From an uncultured Oscillospiraceae bacterium (lineage in GTDB: Bacteria; Bacillota; Clostridia; Oscillospirales; Oscillospiraceae), in the NCBI GenBank assembly GCA_947632175.1, contig CANROC010000002.1, positions 1 to 64,000 on the forward strand: a DNA stretch of 64,000 nt. The letters are read 5' to 3'. The first letter of the stretch is position 1, and each line of letters opens with the position of its first letter. A program made the position numbers and the translations under genes. Positions 37,008 through 44,630 of the stretch are shown here, one piece after another. The notes beneath the pieces were generated by a model. The model saw nothing but the letters and a program-made list of their open reading frames with translations. It made no database searches and was not told the DNA's origin.

Positions 37008-37448
37008 TCAGTCTTTTTCGGAGGCGAGGATCTTGTAGAGGAGGTTGTAGAGGGTGGTCGCCTCGTCGGGGGTGAGGGGGGCGTAGGTGGACATGCCGAG
37101 GGGGATGGAGAGGGCCTTCTCGCGCAGGGCAAGGCCCCGGTCGGTGACGCGGACGATGAGGTTGCGCTCGTCCTTCTCGGAGCGGGCGCGGGACACAAGG
37201 CCCTTGTGCTCCATCTTCTTCAGCAGCGGCGTGAGAGTGCCGGAGTCCAGGTACAGGCACTCCCCCAGCTCCTTGACATTGACCTGACGGCGCTCCCATA
37301 ACACCATCATGGCAATGTACTGGGTGTAGGTGAGGTCCAATTTGTCGAGGAACGGCTTGTAGCGCTTGATCACCTCACGCGAGCACGCGTACAGGGGAAA
37401 GCACACCTGATTGGACAGCTTGATCGATTCGTATTTCTTGTCTTCCAT
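37008..37448 (-). CDS. MarR-family regulator, OhrR-like
   Basis: 146 residues. The winged-helix core is LDLTYTQYIAMMVLWERRQV followed by VKELGECLYLDSGTLTPLLK, KMEHKGLVSRARSEKDER and VRVTDRGLAL. The N-terminal LSNQVCFPLYACSREVIKRY segment places a Cys (about 16) where OhrR proteins carry their peroxide-sensing cysteine, with a second Cys at about 21. OhrR proteins repress an organic hydroperoxide reductase, but no ohr gene is beside it. A GCCCTT-GTTG-AAGGGC inverted repeat upstream (37481-37496) could be an operator. The gene starts after GGGAGGAGAAAC. Confidence 0.85.
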   Translation of the reverse strand: MEDKKYESIKLSNQVCFPLYACSREVIKRYKPFLDKLDLTYTQYIAMMVLWERRQVNVKELGECLYLDSGTLTPLLKKMEHKGLVSRARSEKDERNLIVRVTDRGLALREKALSIPLGMSTYAPLTPDEATTLYNLLYKILASEKD

Positions 37449-37480
37449 GTTTCTCCTCCCGATGTCGGATCTATATTTTG

Positions 37481-37496
37481 GCCCTTGTTGAAGGGC
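37481..37496. promoter_or_regulatory. Inverted repeat upstream of the OhrR-like gene
   Basis: GCCCTT and AAGGGC arms around a 4-base loop, 33 bp before the regulator's start codon and 45 bp past the chromate transporter stop. It could be an operator or a weak stem for the chromate operon's end. Confidence 0.4.
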
Positions 37497-37540
37497 TTAT
37501 CCGTTATTTTAAGCGCGGGGTCAGGGGATGGCCGCCGAGT

Positions 37541-38134
37541 TTACGCGCCGGCGAATTTGAAAACGGCGCCGACCACGGCGGAAAGGCCGATGAACAGGAT
37601 GGGGTGGAGCTTTTTCGTCCACTTCAGCTGTGTGCAGGCGAAGACCGCCAGGCACAAAAGGAGCGAGGGCCAGCGGACGGCAGAGGCAAAGCCGCCGGCG
37701 GCGCCGAAGTCGAAAAGCACGTTTTTGGCTACGCCCAGGCCGGCCGCGCAGATGAGGGCGGTGGAGGCGGGGCGCAGGCCGCGAAAGGCGGAGTCCACCA
37801 GGCGCGAGGAGCGGAAACGCTCCAGGACCGTGGCGACGATGAGGATGACGATGATGGAGGGGGTGATGAGCCCCAGGGTGGTGATCACCGCGCCGGGGAT
37901 GCCCAGAAATTTGCCCTGGGCGGAGCCGATGTGGAAGCCCACGTAGGTGGCCATGTTGACGCCGATGGGGCCGGGGGTGGATTCGCTCACCGCCAGCATG
38001 GTGGTGAGGTCCGCGTCCGTGAACCAGCCGGTAGCGGCGCCGATGTCCCGGAGGAACGGGATGGTGGCCAGGCCCCCGCCCACGGCGAAGAGGCCGGTCT
38101 TGAAAAACTCAAGAAAGAGGCGCAGGAAGATCAC
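37541..38134 (-). CDS. chrA: Chromate transporter family protein, second half
   Basis: 197 residues from GTG 38134; a longer frame upstream has no ribosome site and lies within the partner gene. It is a short-chain CHR protein (one CHR domain, about six helices), with FLRLFLEFFKTGLFAVGGGL and ESTPGPIGVNMATYVGF, the family's GGG and PGP signatures. CHR proteins export chromate or sulfate-like oxyanions by proton antiport; the physiological substrate here is unknown. Short-chain members usually need a pair, and the partner gene overlaps it by 4 bp (GTGA). Confidence 0.88.
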   Translation of the reverse strand: MIFLRLFLEFFKTGLFAVGGGLATIPFLRDIGAATGWFTDADLTTMLAVSESTPGPIGVNMATYVGFHIGSAQGKFLGIPGAVITTLGLITPSIIVILIVATVLERFRSSRLVDSAFRGLRPASTALICAAGLGVAKNVLFDFGAAGGFASAVRWPSLLLCLAVFACTQLKWTKKLHPILFIGLSAVVGAVFKFAGA

Positions 38135-38730
38135 TTCTTCTCCCCTCCCCTCTTCCCCGCGGGCAGCCAGAGGATGAGCCCGGTGACGCCGGCCAGGACG
38201 ATGAGCACAGCCGGCGAGCAGAGGGTATCCAGCGCCCGGCCCCACCAGGTCTGGGGAAAGGTCACGAAGCTCCCCACGGCGGCCAGCACCGCCACGGCGG
38301 CGAAGATGCAGACGCTGGGGGAATTTTTGAGGGTGGACTTCCCCAGCTTCAAAACGCTGGAGGCGATGAGCGCCACCACGCAGGCGTTGACGCCCGCCAG
38401 GGCGTTTTGCACCAGGGGGATGTCGGCGAAGTTGACGAGGAAGGCGGCGATGAGGGAGATGATCACGAGGGAGGGGAAGACCACGCCTAAAGTGGTGACG
38501 ATCCCGCCTAAAACGCCCTTGTGCTTATAGCCGATGAAGGTGGCGGTGTTCACCGCGATGACCCCCGGCGTACACTGGCCGATGGCGAAGTAGTCGGTGA
38601 GCTCCGATTCCGTGGCCCAGCCGTTTTTTTCCACGATCTCCCGCTGCAGGATGGGGAGCATGGCGTAGCCCCCGCCAAAGGTCATCACGCCGACCTTGGC
38701 GAAGGTGAGAAACATCTTGAAAAGCTCCAT
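38131..38730 (-). CDS. chrA: Chromate transporter family protein, first half
   Basis: 199 residues, the other short-chain CHR domain. The N-terminus LFKMFLTFAKVGVMTFGGGYAM carries the GGGYAM signature and CTPGVIAVNTATFIGY carries the CTPGV loop. Hydrophobic segments predict about six membrane helices, with KKGGE-type charged tail. It is the first gene of the pair and the promoter at 38783 lies upstream. The two halves presumably assemble into a heterodimer in the membrane, as in other Firmicutes. Confidence 0.9.
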   Translation of the reverse strand: MELFKMFLTFAKVGVMTFGGGYAMLPILQREIVEKNGWATESELTDYFAIGQCTPGVIAVNTATFIGYKHKGVLGGIVTTLGVVFPSLVIISLIAAFLVNFADIPLVQNALAGVNACVVALIASSVLKLGKSTLKNSPSVCIFAAVAVLAAVGSFVTFPQTWWGRALDTLCSPAVLIVLAGVTGLILWLPAGKRGGEKK

Positions 38731-38782
38731 GGTATTCTCCGGAGAAACGGCGCGCGCCGTCCATGATTGTTAGTCTTTTAAC

Positions 38783-38811
38783 ATTATATCATCAGTTGAT
38801 GCGGAAAGCAA
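38783..38811 (-). promoter_or_regulatory. Sigma-A promoter of the chromate transporter pair
   Basis: TTGCTT (38806-38811), 17 bp, TATAAT (38783-38788) on the minus strand, with a TGA extension. A GGCGCGCGCC palindrome lies in the leader. Confidence 0.65.
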
Positions 38812-38882
38812 ATTACAAACAATTACAGCTTTAGTCATTCGTTAACAGGATAAAGTAAATCATACCAATTTGATAGGTTGTC

Positions 38883-38911
38883 TTGAATCCCGGGGCTTTT
38901 TGCGGTATCAT
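38883..38911 (+). promoter_or_regulatory. Sigma-A promoter of the SLH peptidase-like gene
   Basis: TTGAAT (38883-38888), 17 bp, TATCAT (38906-38911), about 42 bp before the ATG. Confidence 0.6.
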
Positions 38912-38952
38912 GGGTCACGCGGAAACGCAAAACCTGTGAAAGCGGTGATGGT

Positions 38953-40203
38953 ATGAGAAAGAAACTGCTTGCCCTTGCGCTGGCGCTGGGGCTTTCGGTC
39001 ACGATGGCGGCGACGGCTCAGGCCGGGAGCCGGTATACGACGAGCGGCGGGGCCCTGCGGGGCGGGGATTTTACGGACGACGCGCTTTTAGCCGCGAGGC
39101 TGGACGCGGTCTTCGCCGGGATGCCGGAGCTTTACGAGGACATCCGGTGTACGACCAGGGCGGCGGCGCCCATCGGGAGCCGGAACGTGCCGCTGGGAAA
39201 GACGTATTACGTCAAGGGCGCAAACGGGCAGGTCTACTCCGGGACCTCCTGCTACATATACGCAAACGCCGTGTACGCTACGCTCTTCGGGGACGTGCCC
39301 TACCACGGGGAGGACGCGGGGTGGAAGAACTCCTACACCGCCGCCAGGAACCTCTCCGCCGCGTCTTACAGCGAGTTTCAGCGCCTGGGCATCGGCTTCG
39401 GGGCGCTGGCGCGCACCACGTCCAACGCCGACGGGTCCTACAACGGCAACGCCGGGCACTCGCTCATCGTTTTGAAATACGACGCGGGCGGCATCACGTA
39501 TCTGGAGGGGAACGGCGACGGAAAGGGCCTCATCCGGGTGACGGAGCGCGACTGGGATACCTTCAACAGCACCTCCGTCAGCGGGCGGGGGTATAAGATC
39601 AGCTTCATCGTCCAGCCCAAGACGGCCGCCCAGGGGCGGACCCCGGCGTATGTGGGGCGGATTGGGAAGATCAGAAGCTACGGCGGGCATTTTCAGGATG
39701 TGCGTCCCGGGGACTGGTTTTACACGGCGGTGGCCGGGGCCTACGAGACGGGCTTCGTGGACGGGCGCTCCCCTGTTCTCTATGAGCCGGAGGGAAACGT
39801 CACCGCCGCCGAGGCCGTGACGCTGTGCGCCAGGTTCCTCTCCCTCTACTACGACGACCGATGGGACTTCGGCTCCTCCGGGGCGTGGTATGAGGGGTAT
39901 TACGACTACTTAAGGCGCTGGGGCATCGACACGTCCTTCGCCGGCCCCGAGGAGATCGTCACGCGGGGGGATTTCGCCCGGCTCATGGCCCGGGCGCTTC
40001 CTCAGGAGGCCCGGGGCGGCGACATCGGCACCGTCTTCCCGGACGTGCCCGCCAAATACCTCAGCGCCGTCACGGCGCTCACGCGGTGCGGGGTAATCAC
40101 CGGGTCGGACGGCGGGCTCTTCCTCCCCTACGACCCCCTGACCCGCGCCGAGGCGGCGGCGTTCCTGGGGCGCATGGCAGACAAGTCGCTGCGGGCCAGT
40201 TAA
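38953..40203 (+). CDS. Secreted Cys/His peptidase-like protein with two C-terminal SLH domains
   Basis: 416 residues. A signal peptide ends near TAQA-GS (residues 21-25). Residues about 80-225 resemble a papain-like/CHAP or NlpC-type fold: Cys100 (SGTSCYIYANAVY) followed by His169 (NAGHSLIVLKYD) and a polar residue, Glu185 or Asn187 (YLEGNGDG), would make a Cys-His-Glu/Asn triad. The SLH domains are about 243-290 (FQDVRPGDWFYTAVAGAYET) and about 355-410 (VFPDVPAKYLSAVTALTRCG), with a weaker segment between, so it should bind the cell wall. A role in peptidoglycan or peptide cleavage is inference. It ends with a 4-bp overlap with the convergent dipeptidase gene. Confidence 0.75.
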   Translation: MRKKLLALALALGLSVTMAATAQAGSRYTTSGGALRGGDFTDDALLAARLDAVFAGMPELYEDIRCTTRAAAPIGSRNVPLGKTYYVKGANGQVYSGTSCYIYANAVYATLFGDVPYHGEDAGWKNSYTAARNLSAASYSEFQRLGIGFGALARTTSNADGSYNGNAGHSLIVLKYDAGGITYLEGNGDGKGLIRVTERDWDTFNSTSVSGRGYKISFIVQPKTAAQGRTPAYVGRIGKIRSYGGHFQDVRPGDWFYTAVAGAYETGFVDGRSPVLYEPEGNVTAAEAVTLCARFLSLYYDDRWDFGSSGAWYEGYYDYLRRWGIDTSFAGPEEIVTRGDFARLMARALPQEARGGDIGTVFPDVPAKYLSAVTALTRCGVITGSDGGLFLPYDPLTRAEAAAFLGRMADKSLRAS

Positions 40204-41174
40204 CCGATGATGTCTTTGAGGGCACGGAGGGCGTTTTGGTGGGTGATCTTTTCGGCGGTCCTTTCGCCGAAGGCGGCGGCTACGGCCTCTATGAAGCGCT
40301 GCTGGCCGCCGCAGTCGCCCCACTCCAGCTTCGATTCGATGCCGTCGTAGTCGGAGCCCAGGGCGGCCACGTCCTCGCCGCCCACGACCACAAGGTGACG
40401 GAGGTGACGGAGAAGCTCGGACATGGAGGTGTAGTCGTCCCGGAAGGCGCGGGAGGTGGGATGGAGGAAGGCGTTGCAGTAGTTGAGGCCGACGACGCCG
40501 CCGGCGTCGGCCACGGCGCGGATCTGGTCGTCCGTCAGGTTCCGGCCGATGTCGCACAGGGCGCGGCAGCAGGAGTGGGAGGCGATGAAGGGCTTTTTGG
40601 AATGCTTCGCCACGTCCCAGAAGCCGCCCTCGGAAAGGTGGGACACGTCCACGGCGATGCCAAGCTCGTTCATCCGGCGGACGCACTCGATGCCAAAGGG
40701 CTTGAGGCCCAGGGCGTGCCTTTCGGGGTCGCCGCTCTGGGGGAAGCCCAGGGAGTTTTCGTAATTCCAGGTGAGGGCCACCATGCGCACGCCCTTTTTG
40801 TAATAGTCGTCCACGTTTTCCAGCTTCCCGTCCAGGGTCACGCCGTCCTCCACCGTGAGGATGGCGCTGACCTTGCCGGCTTTTTCGTTTTTTTCGATGT
40901 CGGAGACACAATAAGCCGGGGTGAGGGCACCGGCGTTGAGGGCAAGCTCCCGGAGGTAGGCCGCGTAGGCCCGGTCGAAGTACGCCGCCGGGTCGTCGGG
41001 GATGCCGGAACGGCGGGCAGCGTCGTGGGTGGGCACGAAGATGGCGAAGCACTGGGCCAACGCCTCGCCCTTTTGGAGTTTTTCCAGGCTTAAGTGGGCA
41101 TCCTGAAGGTCCCTGAGGTGCTTGCCCTCGTAAAACAGCATGATCGTGTCGCAGTGGAGGTCAACGGTCTTCAT
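40200..41174 (-). CDS. Membrane dipeptidase family (M19) protein
   Basis: 324 residues from ATG 41174; the in-frame TTG just before it is less likely. It belongs to the renal dipeptidase (M19) family, zinc enzymes that cleave dipeptides. Motifs: VDLHCDTIML (metal-binding H-x-D near 5-8), AILTVEDGVTL (the E bridging the metals), IASHSCCRALCDIGRNLTDD (His ligand and substrate loop) and LGSDYDGIESKLEWG. No signal peptide, so the enzyme is cytoplasmic. AAAGGGGG precedes the start, and a promoter lies at 41206. It converges on the SLH gene. Confidence 0.9.
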   Translation of the reverse strand: MKTVDLHCDTIMLFYEGKHLRDLQDAHLSLEKLQKGEALAQCFAIFVPTHDAARRSGIPDDPAAYFDRAYAAYLRELALNAGALTPAYCVSDIEKNEKAGKVSAILTVEDGVTLDGKLENVDDYYKKGVRMVALTWNYENSLGFPQSGDPERHALGLKPFGIECVRRMNELGIAVDVSHLSEGGFWDVAKHSKKPFIASHSCCRALCDIGRNLTDDQIRAVADAGGVVGLNYCNAFLHPTSRAFRDDYTSMSELLRHLRHLVVVGGEDVAALGSDYDGIESKLEWGDCGGQQRFIEAVAAAFGERTAEKITHQNALRALKDIIG

Positions 41175-41205
41175 CAAAAGTCCCCCTTTTCGGTTCGTTT
41201 TTTCA

Positions 41206-41234
41206 ATTATAAAGGAAACGCCTTTTGTTTACAA
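41206..41234 (-). promoter_or_regulatory. Sigma-A promoter of the dipeptidase gene
   Basis: TTGTAA (41229-41234), 17 bp, TATAAT (41206-41211) on the minus strand. Confidence 0.65.
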
Positions 41235-41329
41235 CCGCAAAATCGGAAAAAGGCGTCCAAAAACCGGCAGAGAATAAAAGCGCCGGGAGGCGGGCATATT
41301 AAGGGCGCGAACAAAAAAGGAGGGATCAT

Positions 41330-41545
41330 ATGATGATCATGGACAGGATCGCCCTTATCCTCTTGATAATCGGCGGCATCAACTGGGGCCTGGTGGGCGT
41401 CTTCAAGTTTGACCTGGTGGCCTACCTCTTCGGCGGACAGACCGCCTCCATCAGCCGCGTCGTCTACACGCTGGTGGCCCTTTCGGCCCTGTGGTGCATC
41501 TCACTCCTCTTTCGGGACAGAGTGGGGTCCAAGGAAAATTCATAA
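41330..41545 (+). CDS. DUF378 small membrane protein
   Basis: 71 residues, two transmembrane helices. The start RIALILLIIGGINWGLVGVF, with the family GGINWGLVG signature, and VVYTLVALSALWCI near the end identify DUF378. Function unknown. Two ATGs (41330 and 41333) follow AAAAGGAGGG; the first is used. The following 155 bp to the next gene hold no visible gene; no promoter was found for this gene. Confidence 0.85.
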   Translation: MMIMDRIALILLIIGGINWGLVGVFKFDLVAYLFGGQTASISRVVYTLVALSALWCISLLFRDRVGSKENS

Positions 41546-41700
41546 CGGGATCACAGGCGGGGCCGTTGCGGCTCCGCCTGCATCCTTTCCCCGGACTGCC
41601 AGTTTCTGCTGGCGTTCTGGGCGTATCAAAGGCGCGGGGGACGCAAATACTAGCTGCGCACCATAAAAAACGGTCAACGACCTTAAACTTGGAGGTTTCA

Positions 41701-42060
41701 ATGAAAAAAGCAGGCATACTGGCTCTGGCGCTGGTCATGGCGCTCTCTCTTGTGAGCTGCGGCAATTCCGACGCGGACCGCTCCGACAACACCAAGGACG
41801 GCGTCATCGGCGACGGGCTGGACGGCATGGGCGACGACCTCAAAAAGGCCGGCGACGATATCCGCGACGCCGTGGACGACGTCACCGGCATGGACCGCGA
41901 CGACAACACCGGCACCGGCAGCGGGACCAACGGAAACGGCACCACCGGCAACGGCGCCATGGGCAGCGGAACGACCGGCAACGGCGCCATGGGCAGCGGC
42001 AGCAACGGCATGAACGGCTCCGCCAGGACCGGCGGCGTGGGAACGGGGATGACCCGGTAA
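41701..42060 (+). CDS. Small lipoprotein with Gly/Asn/Thr repeat tail
   Basis: 119 residues. The lipobox LSLVSCGN is near residue 20. An acidic helical segment (DGVIGDGLDGMGDDLKKAGD) is followed by DIRDAVDDVTG and a low-complexity tail built from NGTTGNGAMGSG-type repeats. No known domain. Small lipoproteins of this kind occur in Clostridia beside membrane proteins; the function is unknown. ATG 41701 follows TTGGAGG. A strong terminator follows at 42074. Confidence 0.75.
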   Translation: MKKAGILALALVMALSLVSCGNSDADRSDNTKDGVIGDGLDGMGDDLKKAGDDIRDAVDDVTGMDRDDNTGTGSGTNGNGTTGNGAMGSGTTGNGAMGSGSNGMNGSARTGGVGTGMTR

Positions 42061-42073
42061 AACGGCGCGCTAA

Positions 42074-42105
42074 AAACCGGCGTCCCCGGACGGGGCGCCG
42101 GTTTT
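42074..42105 (+). terminator. Rho-independent terminator of the small lipoprotein gene
   Basis: AAAACCGGCG(T)CCCC and GGGGCGCCGGTTTT arms around a short loop. Confidence 0.7.
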
Positions 42106-42135
42106 GCGTGCGGGGAGAAACTTCTTTTTCGGGGC

Positions 42136-42164
42136 TTGTCAGCGGGAGGCTTTTGTTGTATGAT
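42136..42164 (+). promoter_or_regulatory. Sigma-A promoter of the second SLH protein gene
   Basis: TTGTCA (42136-42141), 17 bp, TATGAT (42159-42164), about 30 bp before the start. Confidence 0.65.
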
Positions 42165-42193
42165 GGAAACAGCCTTACAAAGGAGGAGACGGT

Positions 42194-43396
42194 ATGCGGG
42201 AAAAGCGGAATGTTCCGGCGGCAAGGCGCCGCCGCGAAAAGAGGGCCAGGAGGTTCGCGGGCGTTCTGCGCGTGGTCCTGGCGGGGGTGATCGTCCTGTC
42301 AGCGGCCCTGCCGGGCGTTGCCGTGAGGGCCGGCGCGGCCGGGACTTCCCATAAGGGCATTTCCTTTTCGGACGTGTCCGCCGACGATTGGTATTACGAG
42401 CCCGTGACGGCTATGACGGAAATGGGGCTTTTCTCGGGGACGACAGCCCTGGTGGACGGCGTTGGGACATTCGACCCGGAGGGGACCATGACAAGGGCGG
42501 AGTTTATCACAACGTGTGTGAGATACTTGCGTCCTGATACGCAGCAGGGCGGCCAGGAATGGTATTCCAATTTTGTTGACGCGGCCCTTGAAGCGGAGCT
42601 TATCCATGGCTATGATTTTTCGGATGGGTACGATACTCCCTGCACCCGTGAGGAAATGGCGTACATAGCGGTCAATATGGCGTTTATAAACGGAGAAAAA
42701 GCCTCTAACCTTGTCGGGCGCCTGGAAATCCCGGACAATTTTGAAATAGACAGCTATTATAGATGGTATGCAAAACAGGCCATGCTCTTCGGTATCATAA
42801 CAGGCACGACAGCGGAGCACCATTTTTCCGCAAAGAGCACCATGACAAGGGCGGAGGGGGCCACGGTCCTGTACAGGCTCCTGTTCCCCGAACAGCGCAT
42901 CCGCGTCGATACAGAACCGATAGATACAAATTATCAGTATTACAACAACTATAAGGCGGATTTGGACCGTGAGCCTGTAACTTGGGTAGAGGGCGAAAGA
43001 CATCCAATACCAATAGCTGGAGATACGGTTATTCGCAAATCAGATGGTAAGCCCATAAGAATTGATGCTACTTGCCTTGGAAAGTTGGAGGTTCTTGCTA
43101 TTTTGCAAGGTGTAGATATATGGAGTGGTACAGAGAGGTATATTCCGCAGACGGGTAAAACATCTGTCACAGCAGAGGGTAGTGTGTCATGGTTTAAAAG
43201 TGAGGCATCTATATTTACATTTAACAAATTGAGAACGGAAATGCATTCTTGTCAAGATTGGGCTGAAATTAGAGTTTTATCCTTCCCAGGCAGAGACAAG
43301 AAGGGAGCATATGACGGTGAAATAACACCAGATGGTATGTGGAGATGGTATAAGCCTAATGATGAATGGGAGTGGATAGGCGGAGATTGTATGTGA
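42194..43396 (+). CDS. SLH-domain surface protein with an AT-rich C-terminal third
   Basis: 400 residues. A basic N-terminus and a hydrophobic segment (about 22-43) form the export signal. Three SLH domains follow: about 55-115 (FSDVSADDWYYEPVTAMTEM, then EGTMTRAEFITTCVRYL), about 120-180 and about 185-235 (STMTRAEGATVLYRLL). The last 150 or so residues (from about 250) have no recognised domain. This part is coded by DNA markedly richer in A and T (from about 42940), with different codon use from the first part, suggesting that a domain was recently exchanged. The chosen ATG follows AAGGAGGAG. Confidence 0.8.
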   Translation: MREKRNVPAARRRREKRARRFAGVLRVVLAGVIVLSAALPGVAVRAGAAGTSHKGISFSDVSADDWYYEPVTAMTEMGLFSGTTALVDGVGTFDPEGTMTRAEFITTCVRYLRPDTQQGGQEWYSNFVDAALEAELIHGYDFSDGYDTPCTREEMAYIAVNMAFINGEKASNLVGRLEIPDNFEIDSYYRWYAKQAMLFGIITGTTAEHHFSAKSTMTRAEGATVLYRLLFPEQRIRVDTEPIDTNYQYYNNYKADLDREPVTWVEGERHPIPIAGDTVIRKSDGKPIRIDATCLGKLEVLAILQGVDIWSGTERYIPQTGKTSVTAEGSVSWFKSEASIFTFNKLRTEMHSCQDWAEIRVLSFPGRDKKGAYDGEITPDGMWRWYKPNDEWEWIGGDCM

Positions 43397-43424
43397 AGCA
43401 TATAAGCTTGCGCCTGTGCCGCGG

Positions 43425-43600
43425 GCTTTGATTTGCCCGCGCGGCGGGGACGGGGGACGGTGCGGGTTTTCGATACCGCTCAGTTCCGCAACCCCCGCTG
43501 CCCCCCTCCTACGAGGAGGGGGCGAAAAAGGTTGCGCCGCTTTGCGGCGCAATTTTTTATAAAGGCGGCGCAAAGCGCCGCAGCCTTTCCGTGACGCCGG
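43425..43600. repeat. Short mosaic repeat block 4
   Basis: About 175 bp with the CGCGGCGGGGACGGGGGACGG module, CCTCCTACGAGGAGG (about 43507) and the GCGCCGC-TTT-GCGGCGC hairpin with T tract (about 43536-43558), then GGCGGCGCAAAGCGCCG. It lies between the SLH gene and the folD promoter and could end transcription of the SLH gene. The 40 bp before it show nothing. Confidence 0.75.
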
Positions 43601-43613
43601 GGAGAACACGCGG

Positions 43614-43642
43614 TTGACAGGGCGGGGAAAAAGAAATATACT
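43614..43642 (+). promoter_or_regulatory. Sigma-A promoter of folD
   Basis: TTGACA (43614-43619), 17 bp, TATACT (43637-43642), 27 bp before the ATG, immediately after repeat block 4. Confidence 0.75.
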
Positions 43643-43668
43643 GGGGGAAATCGATTTGGGAGGTACGT

Positions 43669-44526
43669 ATGGCGGAAATCATGAAGGGGGCGCCGGTGGC
43701 GGCGGGGATCAATGAGGGGACGAGGGCGCGGGCGGCGGCGCTGAGGGAACGCGGCGTCGTGCCTACGCTCGCTATCGTGCGCGTGGGGGAAAAGGACGCG
43801 GACGTGGCGTATGAGCGAGGGGCGATGAAGCGGTGCGCGGCGCTGGGAGTGGAGGCGCGGAACGTGCTTCTGCCGGAGGACGTATCCGAGGAGGCGCTTT
43901 TGGGGGCTGTCCGGGCGCTGAACGAGGACCCGCTGGTCCACGGCGTGCTGATCTTCCGGCCCCTGCCACGGCACATCCGGGACGAGGCGGTGCGCGCCGC
44001 GCTGGCGCCGGAAAAGGACGTGGACGGCATCACGGACGGGTCCCTGACGGGGGTGTTCACCGGGAGCGGGCGGGGCTTTTGCCCCTGCACCGCCCAGAGC
44101 GTTGTGGAGATCCTGGACCACTACGGCGTGGACTGCGCGGGCAAGCGAGCCGTGGTGCTGGGGCGGAGCCTCGTTATCGGAAAGCCCGTCTCCCAGCTCC
44201 TGCTGGCCCGGAACGCCACGGTCACCGTCTGCCACACTCGCACACGGGACCTGGCCTCGGAGACGCGGCGGGCGGATATCTTAGTGGCCGCCGTGGGGCA
44301 CGCAGGGGCTGTTACAGGCGAGCACGTCTCCCCCGGGCAGGTCATCGTGGATGTGGGCATCAACACCGACGGCGAGGGGCGTCTGGTGGGCGACGTGGAC
44401 CTTGCGGCCGTGGAGTCGCTGGTTGCCGCCGTTACCCCTACCCCCGGCGGCGTGGGGGCCGTCACCACCGCCGTGCTGGTGCGGCACACCGTGGAGGCGG
44501 CGGAGCGAATGAATTGCGTTATGTAA
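43669..44526 (+). CDS. folD: Methylenetetrahydrofolate dehydrogenase/cyclohydrolase
   Basis: 285 residues, the normal length. It interconverts 5,10-methylene-, methenyl- and 10-formyl-tetrahydrofolate. Motifs: LAIVRVGEKDADVAYERGAMKRC (Tyr and Lys region), VHGVLIFRPLPRHI (usual signature VQLPLP is RPLP here), KDVDGIT, FCPCTAQSVVEIL and AVVLGRSLVIGKPVSQLLL (Rossmann loop), ending in TPTPGGVGAVTTAVLVRHTV. The Lys that FolD enzymes use after the Tyr is present. It starts after GGGAGGTACGT. Its last codons overlap the first TTATGTNAAC repeat. Confidence 0.93.
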   Translation: MAEIMKGAPVAAGINEGTRARAAALRERGVVPTLAIVRVGEKDADVAYERGAMKRCAALGVEARNVLLPEDVSEEALLGAVRALNEDPLVHGVLIFRPLPRHIRDEAVRAALAPEKDVDGITDGSLTGVFTGSGRGFCPCTAQSVVEILDHYGVDCAGKRAVVLGRSLVIGKPVSQLLLARNATVTVCHTRTRDLASETRRADILVAAVGHAGAVTGEHVSPGQVIVDVGINTDGEGRLVGDVDLAAVESLVAAVTPTPGGVGAVTTAVLVRHTVEAAERMNCVM

Positions 44527-44619
44527 ACTCGTCTTGTTGACATAAGTTTTTACTAGTTTACATAAAGATAATACGACCTGGTCAAACTTATGTTAACAAG
44601 GTCGTATTCTTATGTTAAC
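44519..44619. repeat. Cluster of five TTATGTNAAC motifs around a long hairpin
   Basis: Copies at 44519-44528 (+), 44536-44545 (-), 44556-44565 (-), 44588-44597 (+) and 44610-44619 (+). AATACGACCT (44570-44579) and AGGTCGTATT (44599-44608) form an inverted pair around the fourth. The dense, regular motif in both orientations in 100 bp resembles protein-binding or recombinase sites. No regulator or integrase gene is adjacent. Confidence 0.6.
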
Positions 44620-44630
44620 TTTGTCGTTTT

